From an uncultured Clostridium sp. (GTDB lineage Bacteria > Bacillota > Clostridia > Lachnospirales > Lachnospiraceae), in NCBI RefSeq assembly GCF_900547735.1, contig NZ_URHZ01000027.1:1-59844 (forward strand): DNA of 59,844 bases, in the 5' to 3' direction. Position 1 is the stretch's first letter; each line of letters opens with the position of its first letter. The notes beneath the pieces are model-generated. The model was not told the DNA's origin and ran no database searches. It saw nothing but the letters and a program-made list of their open reading frames with translations. Shown here piece by piece: positions 9,128-16,501 of the stretch. A program made the translations under genes and the position numbers.

Positions 9128-9745
9128 ATGGATATCAGGGCGATTCATGAAGTATTAACTATTGCTAAGAGACTGGATGACAAGGGACTGTGCAATGCAT
9201 TTGAGGGAAATGTATCGGTAAAAAGAGACGGATTCCTTTATATTACGCCGTCGGGCAAGAACAAAGCGACGCTTACGGAAGAGATGATTGCCGTATTCGA
9301 TGAGGAGGGAAACCAGGTGTCCGGTATTTTTCCGGCATCTTCGGAGCTTAAGATGCACCGCGCCGTTTATGGGATGAGGGATAACATCGGGGGAGTGGTT
9401 CATGCGCATACTCCTTTCCTTACCGCATATGCGCTCTGCGCAAAACCGTTTGAATCCTTTGCCCATGCCGAGATGCTCTGGGATCATAAGAAGGTGGAAG
9501 TGGTGCCTTACGGAAGACCGGGTTCCGACGATATCTATAAGGGAGCGGAAACGATTTTCCAGAAAGGAAGAGACATCTGCCTGCTGGCCAACCACGGGGT
9601 ACTGGCTGTCGGCACTACGGTATTCGACGCGATGAATAAGCTGGAGTCGGTGGAGAACGCATGTAAAATCTGTACCCTGGCCAAATTGATCGGGGAGCCG
9701 GCGGATCTTCCGAAAGAGGAGATTGAAATACTGTTAAGCCTGTAA
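9128..9745 (+). CDS. Class II aldolase (FucA/AraD family), 205 aa
   Basis: Zinc-dependent aldolase or epimerase of the L-fuculose-phosphate aldolase family. The metal-binding HAHTPF and a further histidine in ANHGVLAVG are present, as are the substrate loop NVSVKRDGFLYITPSG and a glutamate in SSELKMHRAVYG. The 205-aa length is typical for FucA-like enzymes, which split a 2-ketose 1-phosphate into dihydroxyacetone phosphate and an aldehyde. It is preceded by AGGAGGAAAG. In this operon it would act on the product of the GlpA/B-like dehydrogenase. The alternative, a pentulose-phosphate 4-epimerase (AraD), is not excluded. Confidence 0.85.
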   Translation: MDIRAIHEVLTIAKRLDDKGLCNAFEGNVSVKRDGFLYITPSGKNKATLTEEMIAVFDEEGNQVSGIFPASSELKMHRAVYGMRDNIGGVVHAHTPFLTAYALCAKPFESFAHAEMLWDHKKVEVVPYGRPGSDDIYKGAETIFQKGRDICLLANHGVLAVGTTVFDAMNKLESVENACKICTLAKLIGEPADLPKEEIEILLSL

Positions 9746-9773
9746 CTGTAAAGATGCATAATAGGAGAAGGAA

Positions 9774-10139
9774 ATGAATTCAGCACTGATGTTTGGAATC
9801 TGCCTTGCGGCGGCCCTCTTTCTGCAGACATGGGGAAGTCTGGCGCAGTATAAACGGGTCACCAGGGACTATCAGGAAATCAGAAAACGCAACGCGGTTG
9901 TTTCTGTGGGCAAGAGTACATACAGGGGCATGAACAGAACGGCTGTGCTTGGCTTTAATTCCTCGGGGACTCTTAACGAGGCGTATATTTTATCCGGAAT
10001 AACGGTTTTTGCAAAGCTTAAGCAGTTATCCGGCCATGACGGGGAGCATTATTCCGCCGTTAAAGACTATTATAGCAAAGACAAACGGATGGCCTGCGTC
10101 GTACAGGCCGTCCGGTATATGGAGGGGTCATATGATTGA
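9774..10139 (+). CDS. gutM: GutM (glucitol operon activator) family protein, 121 aa
   Basis: Small protein with one N-terminal hydrophobic segment (residues about 5-20) followed by a soluble domain with TRDYQEIRKRN and GFNSSGTLNEAYILSG, as in GutM/SrlM. In enteric bacteria GutM is an activator of the glucitol operon. It lies directly before two glucitol-type PTS membrane genes and overlaps the next one by 8 nt. Its membrane-like N-terminus suggests it may work with the transporter rather than as a plain DNA-binding protein; this is inference. Confidence 0.75.
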   Translation: MNSALMFGICLAAALFLQTWGSLAQYKRVTRDYQEIRKRNAVVSVGKSTYRGMNRTAVLGFNSSGTLNEAYILSGITVFAKLKQLSGHDGEHYSAVKDYYSKDKRMACVVQAVRYMEGSYD

Positions 10140-10677
10140 AAAATTAGCTGCCGCGGCGGCAAGCTTCATCGGGATATTTAATGCCGGAGGCTCTTATTTT
10201 CTGGATCTGGTTGCGGGAATTATTCCCACCTTACTGGTTCTTTTAACGTTTATCAACCTTTTAATCCGACTGGTCGGAGAGGAACGGATCACAAATTTCC
10301 TGAGAAAATGTACGAAATACGCGATTACGAGATATACCGTTTACCCGCTGCTGGCCCAGATTTTCCTGACGGATCCCATGTGCCATACCATGAACCGGTT
10401 TGTGGAGGAAAAATACAAGATTGCGTTGTATGACTGTGAGATGACGATTCTCCATCCTCTGACCGGCCTGTTTCCTCATGTATGTCCGGCCGAGCTGTTC
10501 ATCTTTATGGGAATTGCAAGTGGTATTACGGAACTCGGGTTTGACAAGAATGTCCTGGCGATCTGGTATCTGGCCGTCGGCATCGTACTGTGTCTCATCA
10601 GGGGCATTGTCACGGAAAAGATGTTTGCCGTGATGCAGGGAAGGAAGAGTAAGAAGGGAGGCCAGGTCCATGAATAA
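10132..10677 (+). CDS. srlA: PTS glucitol/sorbitol-family membrane subunit EIIC (SrlA-like), 181 aa
   Basis: Membrane protein of the EIIC-GUT family. It has several hydrophobic helices and the family-like stretches FNAGGSYFLDLVAGIIPTLL, LTDPMCHTMNRFVEEKYK and LHPLTGLFPHVCPAELF. The length agrees with SrlA (about 180 aa). The start is ATG 10132, inside the end of gutM; an earlier in-frame ATG at 10009 lies within gutM and is rejected. It overlaps the next gene by 8 nt. The operon holds no EIIA gene and no EIIB domain, so whether transport is coupled to phosphorylation is doubtful. Confidence 0.85.
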   Translation: MIEKLAAAAASFIGIFNAGGSYFLDLVAGIIPTLLVLLTFINLLIRLVGEERITNFLRKCTKYAITRYTVYPLLAQIFLTDPMCHTMNRFVEEKYKIALYDCEMTILHPLTGLFPHVCPAELFIFMGIASGITELGFDKNVLAIWYLAVGIVLCLIRGIVTEKMFAVMQGRKSKKGGQVHE

Positions 10678-11215
10678 ATTATTGGATATCATTGCAAATA
10701 TAGGCGCTGCGGTAGGAAGCGTCGTTGAGAAAATTATGGATTCTGCTAAGGATGCCGTGAAAATGGTTCTTGAGACAGTGCTCCCGTTTATGGTATTTAT
10801 CAGTTTGATTGTCGGTATTGTAAATTACACGGGCGTTGGAAACTGGCTTGCCGGCTTGATTGCTCCTGTTATGTCCAACCTTCCAAGCATGATGGTTATG
10901 AGCTTTGTCTGCGTTCTGCCGTTCCTGGCTCCGATTCTTGCGCCGGCCGCCGCGGTTGGCCAGGTTGCCAGTATTCTGATCGGCACGCAGATCGCAGCAG
11001 GGGCAATTTCTCCGGTCTATGCGCTTCCGGCCCTGTTTGCAATCAACGCGCACGTTGGCTCGGACTTTATTCCGGTCGGCCTGTCACTTGCAGAGGCAAA
11101 GGACGAGACGGTGGAAATGGCGGTTCCCGCATTTTTGTTCAGCCGTATGATTACCGGACCGATTTCCGTTTTACTCGCATACTTTGTCAGCGTTTCGGTC
11201 GGAATGTTCGGATGA
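10670..11215 (+). CDS. SrlE-type membrane subunit (EIIBC-GUT C-terminal part) lacking the EIIB domain, 181 aa
   Basis: Matches the membrane C-terminal part of the glucitol EIIBC subunit SrlE. Conserved segments include VLPFLAPILAPAAAVGQV, LPALFAINAHVGSDFIPVGL and SLAEAKDETVEMAVPAFLFS. SrlE of E. coli is about 319 aa with an N-terminal EIIB domain carrying the phosphorylated cysteine. Here the protein starts near the membrane part and has no such domain. The start is sound (AAGGGAGG at the right distance), so this is not a mis-called start. Together with the SrlA-like protein it would form the membrane channel only. Confidence 0.8.
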   Translation: MNKLLDIIANIGAAVGSVVEKIMDSAKDAVKMVLETVLPFMVFISLIVGIVNYTGVGNWLAGLIAPVMSNLPSMMVMSFVCVLPFLAPILAPAAAVGQVASILIGTQIAAGAISPVYALPALFAINAHVGSDFIPVGLSLAEAKDETVEMAVPAFLFSRMITGPISVLLAYFVSVSVGMFG

Positions 11216-11290
11216 TGGCCTCAGCGCGGCAGTGGTTTGTTACAAAAATGATTTGGCCGCAGATGCGGCCCTGATACAGGAGAGTGAATG

Positions 11291-12469
11291 ATGTTTACAG
11301 TAAATAATTACACCCCAACGAGGGTAATCTTTGGCGCAGGCAGGTTAAAAGAGCTGGCAGAGGTGGAACTGCCGGGGAAAAAGGCGCTGATCTGCGTGAC
11401 GGAAGACGGTCTGATGGAAAAGCTGGGTATTCAGCAGAAGGTGCTTGAACTTCTTGCAAAGAACAATACCGGGGCCGTAGTATTTGATAAGGTGACGCCC
11501 AATCCGACCAAGGCCGGAGTGGAGGCCGCGACGGCTCTTGCTAAAGCGGAAGGCTGCGATTTCCTCATCGGCCTCGGCGGCGGCAGCAGCGTGGATACGG
11601 CGAAAGCAGCGGCAATTATGATGGCAAATGAGGGCGATCTGTGGGATTATGCTTACACGGGAACGGGAGGCAGGAAGGAGATTAAAGTTGCGGCTCCGGT
11701 TGTAACCATCTCGACGACGGCAGGTACCGGCACAGAGACCGATCCTTACTGTGTCATCACAAGAACCGATACGAATGAAAAGCTTGATTTTGCGGTGGAC
11801 GCAATTTTCCCGGTGATTTCCGTCATCGACCCGGAACTGATGGTAACGCTGCCGAGAAGCCTGACGCTGTATCAGGGCTTTGATGCGCTGTTCCATTTAT
11901 CGGAATGCTATATCACCAATAACCATGAAAACAGGCTGGTGGATATCTATTCCGAGGACGGAATCAGAGCGGTGGCAAAATGGCTTCCGGTGGTGGCGGA
12001 AGACGGCTCGAACCTGGAAGGACGCGTCAATATGTCCTATGCGGCCAATATTCTGGCCGGTTATACACAGTCCCTCATCAACTGCACCTCCCATCATATC
12101 ACGGGCCAGACCATGGGCGGTTTATTCCCGAATGTTGCCCACGGCGCCAGCCTGATTCTGATTGCGGGAGAGTATTACAAACGCGTCTGCCGGTATTTCC
12201 CGGAGCTGTTTGACGAGATGGGAGAATTCATGGGAGTGAAGGCGGATCCGGAGCATCCCGGAGCAGGCTTTGTCACGGCGCTTACCGGACTGCTGCACGT
12301 AACCGGAATGGATTGCCTGACCATGAGTGAATTCGGAATCAGGAAGGAAGACTGCAAAAAGATCGCGGATATGACCGTCAATAATACCGGCATCGCCGAT
12401 ATGGACCGGTATCCGGAGGCTCTGGCGGCGGAGGATATAGAAGGGATTCTGGAACGATCTTATAAGTAA
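11291..12469 (+). CDS. Iron-containing (group III) alcohol dehydrogenase, 392 aa
   Basis: NAD(P)H-dependent alcohol dehydrogenase of the Fe-ADH family (FucO, BdhA, YqhD). It has the nucleotide-binding GLGGGSSVDTAKAAA, the TTAGTGTETD motif, a metal region DALFHLSE and histidines in NVAHGASL. Such enzymes reduce aldehydes to alcohols under anaerobic conditions. As the last gene of the operon, before a strong terminator, it fits removal of an aldehyde made by the class II aldolase, as FucO reduces lactaldehyde. An ATG at 11288 directly precedes the chosen one; AGGAGAG at 11278-11284 serves either. Confidence 0.88.
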   Translation: MFTVNNYTPTRVIFGAGRLKELAEVELPGKKALICVTEDGLMEKLGIQQKVLELLAKNNTGAVVFDKVTPNPTKAGVEAATALAKAEGCDFLIGLGGGSSVDTAKAAAIMMANEGDLWDYAYTGTGGRKEIKVAAPVVTISTTAGTGTETDPYCVITRTDTNEKLDFAVDAIFPVISVIDPELMVTLPRSLTLYQGFDALFHLSECYITNNHENRLVDIYSEDGIRAVAKWLPVVAEDGSNLEGRVNMSYAANILAGYTQSLINCTSHHITGQTMGGLFPNVAHGASLILIAGEYYKRVCRYFPELFDEMGEFMGVKADPEHPGAGFVTALTGLLHVTGMDCLTMSEFGIRKEDCKKIADMTVNNTGIADMDRYPEALAAEDIEGILERSYK

Positions 12470-12543
12470 AAATAACAGGCAGTAAAAATGATATGCGGTA
12501 CAAATGTTTTAATCGTTCTGATAATAAAGTATTTTAAGAAAAG

Positions 12544-12586
12544 AAACGGAGCCCACGGAAAGAGATTTCCCGTGGACTCCGTTTTT
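12544..12586. terminator. Rho-independent terminator of the catabolic operon
   Basis: Stem AAACGGAGCCCACGG (12544-12558) against CCGTGGACTCCGTTT (12570-12584) with one mismatch, followed by a T-run. The A-run before it allows function on both strands. It ends the transcript that began near 4680. Confidence 0.85.
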
Positions 12587-12667
12587 GGCAGTATTTCCAG
12601 TATTAAGAGTAATTGCGGCATTGAGCGGTTTTGCGGCGGGAAGAAAGGAATCATGCCGGCCCTTCCA

Positions 12668-12696
12668 TTGACACCGGGAGCGGCCGGTGATAAGAT
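12668..12696 (+). promoter_or_regulatory. Promoter for the unknown gene at 12785
   Basis: TTGACA (12668-12673), 17-bp spacer, TAAGAT (12691-12696). It lies between the operon terminator and the next gene, which therefore has its own transcript. The 12470-12784 gap holds nothing else recognisable. Confidence 0.6.
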
Positions 12697-12784
12697 AACT
12701 CATACCAACAGAGGTGTAAAAGCGTTTAACCGGCTTACCGAAACGGCAGCCGGATGAAAGAACGAAACGGGAGGTGGCGCAGAA

Positions 12785-13612
12785 GTGATGAATTTCGGAC
12801 GTTTTCTGGAACGGACAGAGGTGGATAAGGACCCCACCGCCGCCAATTTTCCAAGGCAGGTATGGGAGGCGAAAGAGGCGCTGCCGGAGTACCGGAGGCA
12901 TCTGGAACCGTGGTTTCGGAGAGGAATCACTCCGGAGCATGTGCTTTTTGTGCCGCGTCCCTGGTATCAGCCCGGAATCAATGAGTACATGCTGGCGTAT
13001 CTGGAAGAAGAGCTGATGGTACTGGAACGCCGGGAGGATGGACGGATTGAAAAGTCCGTCATCAAACGGGACGACGTGTCCTGCTTTTGCAGCACCGAGG
13101 ATTTGCTGAAGGGATGTATCACCGTTTACCGGCCTGTCCGGGGAGTAAACAAAAAGACGGAGCTTTATTATAACCGCGTGGCGAAAGCGCTGTTCCTTCC
13201 GTTCCTGAACTGGCTGGCCTGCCGTCCCGACGAATTTGACTGTCACAGAGCGGCGGAGGGGGATGTGATGCCGCGCCGTCTGAAGCAGGAAGAGCTGGCT
13301 CTGTATAATTACGGCAAGGATGCATACCGGTTCGGAAACTACGGCTTAAGGTGGGAGTGGCGCAGCTTCCGGCCTTCCGGATTCCTGAAAAAGAAAAAGG
13401 CGGTAAAGCCGTCCTGCCTGTTATGTGAGATGGAAAGGGGAAAGGTACTGGTCCTGCTGGCGGGCAGCCGCGCCGATATCTGGTACCTGTTTAACGGAAG
13501 GGCCTTCGCATCCTTAGAGGATAATGACAGGATGTGCAGAATTCAAATCAGTGCGGGAAACGAAGTGATTGAGGACAGGACATACCGGTCCGGAGGTGAT
13601 ATCGGAAGATAA
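12785..13612 (+). CDS. Hypothetical protein, 275 aa
   Basis: I do not recognise this protein. It is soluble and rich in Arg, Glu and Trp, with no signal peptide or membrane helix. Two cysteines lie in PSCLLCEMERGK (about residue 213), a CxxC that might bind metal, and two more in DDVSCFCSTEDLL. The first half has many aromatic residues (FVPRPWYQPGINEYMLAYLEEEL). The gene has its own promoter and is closed by a strong terminator, so it is a single-gene unit. The start is GTG 12785 or ATG 12788; GGAGG at 12770-12774 favours the GTG. Codon use resembles its neighbours. Confidence 0.75.
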   Translation: MMNFGRFLERTEVDKDPTAANFPRQVWEAKEALPEYRRHLEPWFRRGITPEHVLFVPRPWYQPGINEYMLAYLEEELMVLERREDGRIEKSVIKRDDVSCFCSTEDLLKGCITVYRPVRGVNKKTELYYNRVAKALFLPFLNWLACRPDEFDCHRAAEGDVMPRRLKQEELALYNYGKDAYRFGNYGLRWEWRSFRPSGFLKKKKAVKPSCLLCEMERGKVLVLLAGSRADIWYLFNGRAFASLEDNDRMCRIQISAGNEVIEDRTYRSGGDIGR

Positions 13613-13613
13613 T

Positions 13614-13653
13614 AAAAAGGGATGAAATCATTCGGCTGATTTCATCCCTTTTT
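13614..13653. terminator. Bidirectional rho-independent terminator
   Basis: A perfect 17-bp stem: AAAAAGGGATGAAATCA (13614-13630), loop TTCGGC, TGATTTCATCCCTTTTT (13637-13653). It lies between convergent genes (unknown protein on plus, cold-shock gene on minus) and can serve both. Confidence 0.9.
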
Positions 13654-13711
13654 ATTGTGAACGTCATAAGGAACACAGAGCGCCTTATATCGTCTTTGCA
13701 TCATGCAGAAA

Positions 13712-13915
13712 TTAGTTGTTAACTGTAACGTTAACTGCCTGTAATCCACGAGCGCCTTCAGTAACTTCGAAGGATACGGACTGGCCGTCTTCTAATGTTT
13801 TGTAACCGTCCATTGCAAGTCCGGAAAAGTGAACGAAAATATCGTTGCCCTGCTCATCGCTGATGAAGCCATATCCCTTCTGAGAGTTAAACCATTTTAC
13901 TGTACCTTTATTCAT
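13712..13915 (-). CDS. csp: Cold-shock protein, CspA family, 67 aa
   Basis: Single cold-shock domain that binds single-stranded RNA and DNA and melts secondary structure. RNP1 (KGYGFI, residues 14-19) and RNP2 (DIFVHFS, about 27-33) are intact, and MNKGTVKWFNSQKGYGF is the family start. The ATG is preceded by AGGAGGTATC. The promoter at 14039-14067 implies an untranslated leader of about 115 nt, as usual for cspA-type mRNAs whose leader folds control translation at low temperature. Confidence in the family is very high. Confidence 0.97.
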   Translation of the reverse strand: MNKGTVKWFNSQKGYGFISDEQGNDIFVHFSGLAMDGYKTLEDGQSVSFEVTEGARGLQAVNVTVNN

Positions 13916-14038
13916 GAAAGATACCTCCTGTTAAAATATTATATTTCTTTATAAAACAAAATTCACATATCCCTGTAAATCAACAAACCGATTTACAACA
14001 AATATGTGAAATCTAAGCTTTATGAAAAATACTCATTC

Positions 14039-14067
14039 AATATAGCACGCAAAATCGGGTTTGTCAA
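14039..14067 (-). promoter_or_regulatory. Promoter of the cold-shock gene, extended -10
   Basis: On the minus strand, TTGACA (complement of 14062-14067), 17-bp spacer, TATATT (complement of 14039-14044) preceded by TGC. The predicted start near 14032 leaves a long 5' leader down to 13916. Confidence 0.8.
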
Positions 14068-14217
14068 GATTTATAAGCGGTTTAAATTACATTTTATTCA
14101 CTTTTTTTCAGTTTTGGTGAAAATAGGCCGGAAAGCCCCGCGGAAGGAGGGATTTATGCCGCTGAAACGGTCCTCCTCAGGCGGGTAATTCCGCCCGGGG
14201 GATGCTATCCTGATGTG

Positions 14218-15501
14218 TTATAGATTTTGTGCCTGACAGGACTGCAGGCTCCGGCTTTCATCGAGTTCCATTCTGAGAAAAATATTCCTGGAATAGAGCG
14301 AAATGACGAGCGACACCGCCGCCGAGCCGAACAGCACAAGGAAGGATACCTCTGCAAAGCGGTCGAAAAGAATTCCGTACAGAGCCTGGCCTAAGGGCTG
14401 CGAACAGCCGGAGACGGCCATCAGGGCGGCCATAATCTTGCCCAGGAGATGGGGAGGCGACTGAAGCTGCACGGCGGAACATATCTGGATCAGAAATACG
14501 GTCGAGGCGGCCATCGCGATAAAGCTCATCACGGTAATGGTCAGATAGCCCGCCATCGGGGAGAAAAAGGGCAGAAGCGAGATTCCCATACAGGCTGCCG
14601 CAAAAGAACAGACGGCCAGCAGCAGATGGCAGTTCCTGAGTTTCAGGCGTTCGGAGAAAATTCCTCCGAGCACCCCTCCGGCCAGTCCTCCGAAACCAAG
14701 GGCGCCCTGGGTAAAGCCGAGGGCGGCGTCACTCATTTTGAGAATATTGACGATAATCACGGGTATTCCCACGATCATAGATGCGGAGAGAACCAGGTTA
14801 AACAGTGCTAAAACCGTGACTACGGAGAGTAAAACCGGTTTTTCATTTCTTATATAAAGAAAACTTTCCTTCAAATCGCTTTTAACGACGGAAAAAATTC
14901 CTGCCTCGGTTTCCCGTTTCTCGTGTGGAATCCGGATAAAGATTTCCATGACGGCCGAAGAGATAAAACAGAGGATGCTGATTGAAAGGATGGGGAAGAG
15001 TCCCCAGGTGCCGAATAAAATTCCTCCGATGACAGGGCCGAGAAGTCCGGCCAGCGTGCTGACCATGTTGATGACTGCATTGGCCTGCATAATCTGTCCC
15101 GGCAGGACCAGGAGGGGGATACTGGCCTGGACGGCGGGCTGGTAAGCGCCGGAGATGCCGTAAAGGGCCATCAGGCAGACGATCATGAGCGGGACGACGG
15201 GGAGTTTTCCGAGCATCAGGTAAAAGACGGTAATGAGGAGGGCGGTCGAGAAGTCCAGGATTACCATGATATTGCGCTTGTTCATCCGGTCCGCGAATAC
15301 ACCGCCCGCCAGGGAGAGAAGGATCATCGGAATAAAGGAACAGGCGGTTACCGCCCCGAACAGGGAGGAAGATCCGGTTTCCCTGAGTAAATAAAGCGGC
15401 AGGGCAAAACGGAGAATGGCATTGCCGAACAGGGATATAATCTGGCCAATGACCACAAGGGTGAAGTCGCGGAGAAACAGGGGCAGTTTTTTGTCATTCA
15501 T
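14218..15501 (-). CDS. MFS transporter, macrolide-efflux-like, 427 aa
   Basis: Major facilitator with 12 predicted helices. The loop 2-3 motif reads GGVFADRMNKRNIMVILD, as in MFS efflux proteins of the MefA/macrolide group. AAGGAG at 15511-15516 precedes the ATG. It lies downstream of a TetR gene and has its own promoter, whose spacer contains a copy of the same 13-bp palindrome found at the tetR promoter (15560-15572 and 16351-16363). The pair is best read as a ligand-induced drug or metabolite exporter; the substrate is unknown. Confidence 0.88.
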   Translation of the reverse strand: MNDKKLPLFLRDFTLVVIGQIISLFGNAILRFALPLYLLRETGSSSLFGAVTACSFIPMILLSLAGGVFADRMNKRNIMVILDFSTALLITVFYLMLGKLPVVPLMIVCLMALYGISGAYQPAVQASIPLLVLPGQIMQANAVINMVSTLAGLLGPVIGGILFGTWGLFPILSISILCFISSAVMEIFIRIPHEKRETEAGIFSVVKSDLKESFLYIRNEKPVLLSVVTVLALFNLVLSASMIVGIPVIIVNILKMSDAALGFTQGALGFGGLAGGVLGGIFSERLKLRNCHLLLAVCSFAAACMGISLLPFFSPMAGYLTITVMSFIAMAASTVFLIQICSAVQLQSPPHLLGKIMAALMAVSGCSQPLGQALYGILFDRFAEVSFLVLFGSAAVSLVISLYSRNIFLRMELDESRSLQSCQAQNL

Positions 15502-15550
15502 AGGTGCTTAACTCCTTTTTATGCTGATATGATTGATGCAGTTACAAAAC

Positions 15551-15579
15551 ATATTAAAACCGACCGTCGGTATGTATAA
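15551..15579 (-). promoter_or_regulatory. MFS gene promoter with TetR operator in the spacer
   Basis: On the minus strand TTATAC (complement of 15574-15579), 17 bp, TAATAT (complement of 15551-15556). The spacer holds ACCGAC-C-GTCGGT (15560-15572), a perfect 6-bp inverted repeat around one base. The same motif with one change is at the tetR promoter. Confidence 0.65.
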
Positions 15580-15583
15580 CGTC

Positions 15584-15612
15584 TAAATAAAACTGCCCGT
15601 TAAAGGCAGTTT
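15584..15612 (-). terminator. Terminator after tetR
   Basis: AAACTGCC (15590-15597) pairs with GGCAGTTT (15605-15612). On the minus strand the stem is followed by TTTTATTT. It separates the tetR transcript from the MFS transcript. Confidence 0.65.
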
Positions 15613-15674
15613 GCAGTGAGGGCGGAAGAGCGGGTGCCCGATAGCAGAAGCGCGCGGTTATTCTTTTGCGGCGG

Positions 15675-16337
15675 CTACTCCTGCGCTTCGTGTCTGTTTA
15701 TCAGTACGCTGTAAGAAACATAGGCATCCGTCAATTCTTCATCCAGCAGATCGCCGATTCCCATTCCTTTCAGAAGCTGGTTGAAAACCTCACAGCGCGA
15801 CCTCACCGCCTCCGGTGAGGTCGGCATGAGTATGGGGTGCAGCCAGACATTCGAGAGAATCATGATGGCTTCCGCCAAAGCCTGGGGATGGTCTGTCTGG
15901 ATGGAGCCGTCGGCCACTCCCTCTTTAAGGATTGGCTCAATATAGAAAGGAACGACCTCGTCATACAGATTGCGTATCTGCAGGGCAAGGAACCGGGGAC
16001 TGTCCAGAAGATAGGGAATCATCGTGATGGCCTTCTGCTGGTCCAGTACAAGCAGGGCGGTTCGGAATAGCTTTTTCAACTTCTCCCGTCCGTTCAGCGT
16101 GCCGTCGTCGCGCACTCTGCCGAGGATTCTTTCGTTTCTTTCGCCGAGCTGGTTGACGATGCGTATGAAAATTTCTTCCTTGGATGCGAAATGGTGATAG
16201 ATGGCTCCTTTGGACAGTTTTGTCACGTCCATGATGTCCTGCAGCGATGTCTCATCGTAGCCATTTTTAATAAACAGTTCTGCCGCCGTGTCTAAAATCA
16301 GTTTCACGGTTTCTTCCGGGTGTTTGTTGCGTGCCAT
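15675..16337 (-). CDS. TetR/AcrR-family transcriptional regulator, 220 aa
   Basis: N-terminal HTH (residues about 10-55) with ILDTAAELFIKNGYDETSLQ, IMDVTKLSKGAIYHHFASKEE, followed by an all-helical ligand domain. A longer reading frame begins at 16400. ATG 16337 is chosen because MARNKHPEETVKLIL is a typical TetR start, GGAGGG lies at 16343-16348, and the predicted promoter at 16372-16400 would leave the longer start outside the mRNA. It probably represses itself and the downstream MFS gene through the shared ACCGACCGTYGGT operators. The inducer is unknown. Confidence 0.92.
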   Translation of the reverse strand: MARNKHPEETVKLILDTAAELFIKNGYDETSLQDIMDVTKLSKGAIYHHFASKEEIFIRIVNQLGERNERILGRVRDDGTLNGREKLKKLFRTALLVLDQQKAITMIPYLLDSPRFLALQIRNLYDEVVPFYIEPILKEGVADGSIQTDHPQALAEAIMILSNVWLHPILMPTSPEAVRSRCEVFNQLLKGMGIGDLLDEELTDAYVSYSVLINRHEAQE

Positions 16338-16350
16338 GATATCCCTCCAT

Positions 16351-16400
16351 ACCGACCGTTGGTTTGTAAAAACAATATCACAATATTCTGATAATGTCAA
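16351..16400 (-). promoter_or_regulatory. tetR promoter and operator
   Basis: On the minus strand TTGACA (complement of 16395-16400), 17 bp, TATTGT (complement of 16372-16377). ACCGACCGTTGGT at 16351-16363 sits at the predicted transcription start, suited to autorepression. Confidence 0.65.
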
Positions 16401-16422
16401 CTATGTTAAATAAATGATAAAA

Positions 16423-16451
16423 TTGCACAATTGTATTTTTTAAGGTACAAT
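16423..16451 (+). promoter_or_regulatory. Promoter of the symporter gene
   Basis: TTGCAC (16423-16428), 17-bp spacer, TACAAT (16446-16451), 50 nt ahead of the start at 16502. Its -35 lies about 25 bp from the divergent tetR -35. Confidence 0.55.
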
Positions 16452-16501
16452 AGAGGAAACGCAACTGTTGATTTAAGAAAACAAAATAGGGGGAAGTGTT
16501 T

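Noticed and set aside
12488..12757. 89-aa frame on the plus strand
   Set aside because: It crosses the terminator at 12544-12586 and the next promoter, lacks a ribosome binding site, and has no recognisable protein features.
14006..14188. 60-aa frame on the plus strand
   Set aside because: It overlaps the cold-shock gene promoter on the other strand and has no ribosome binding site.
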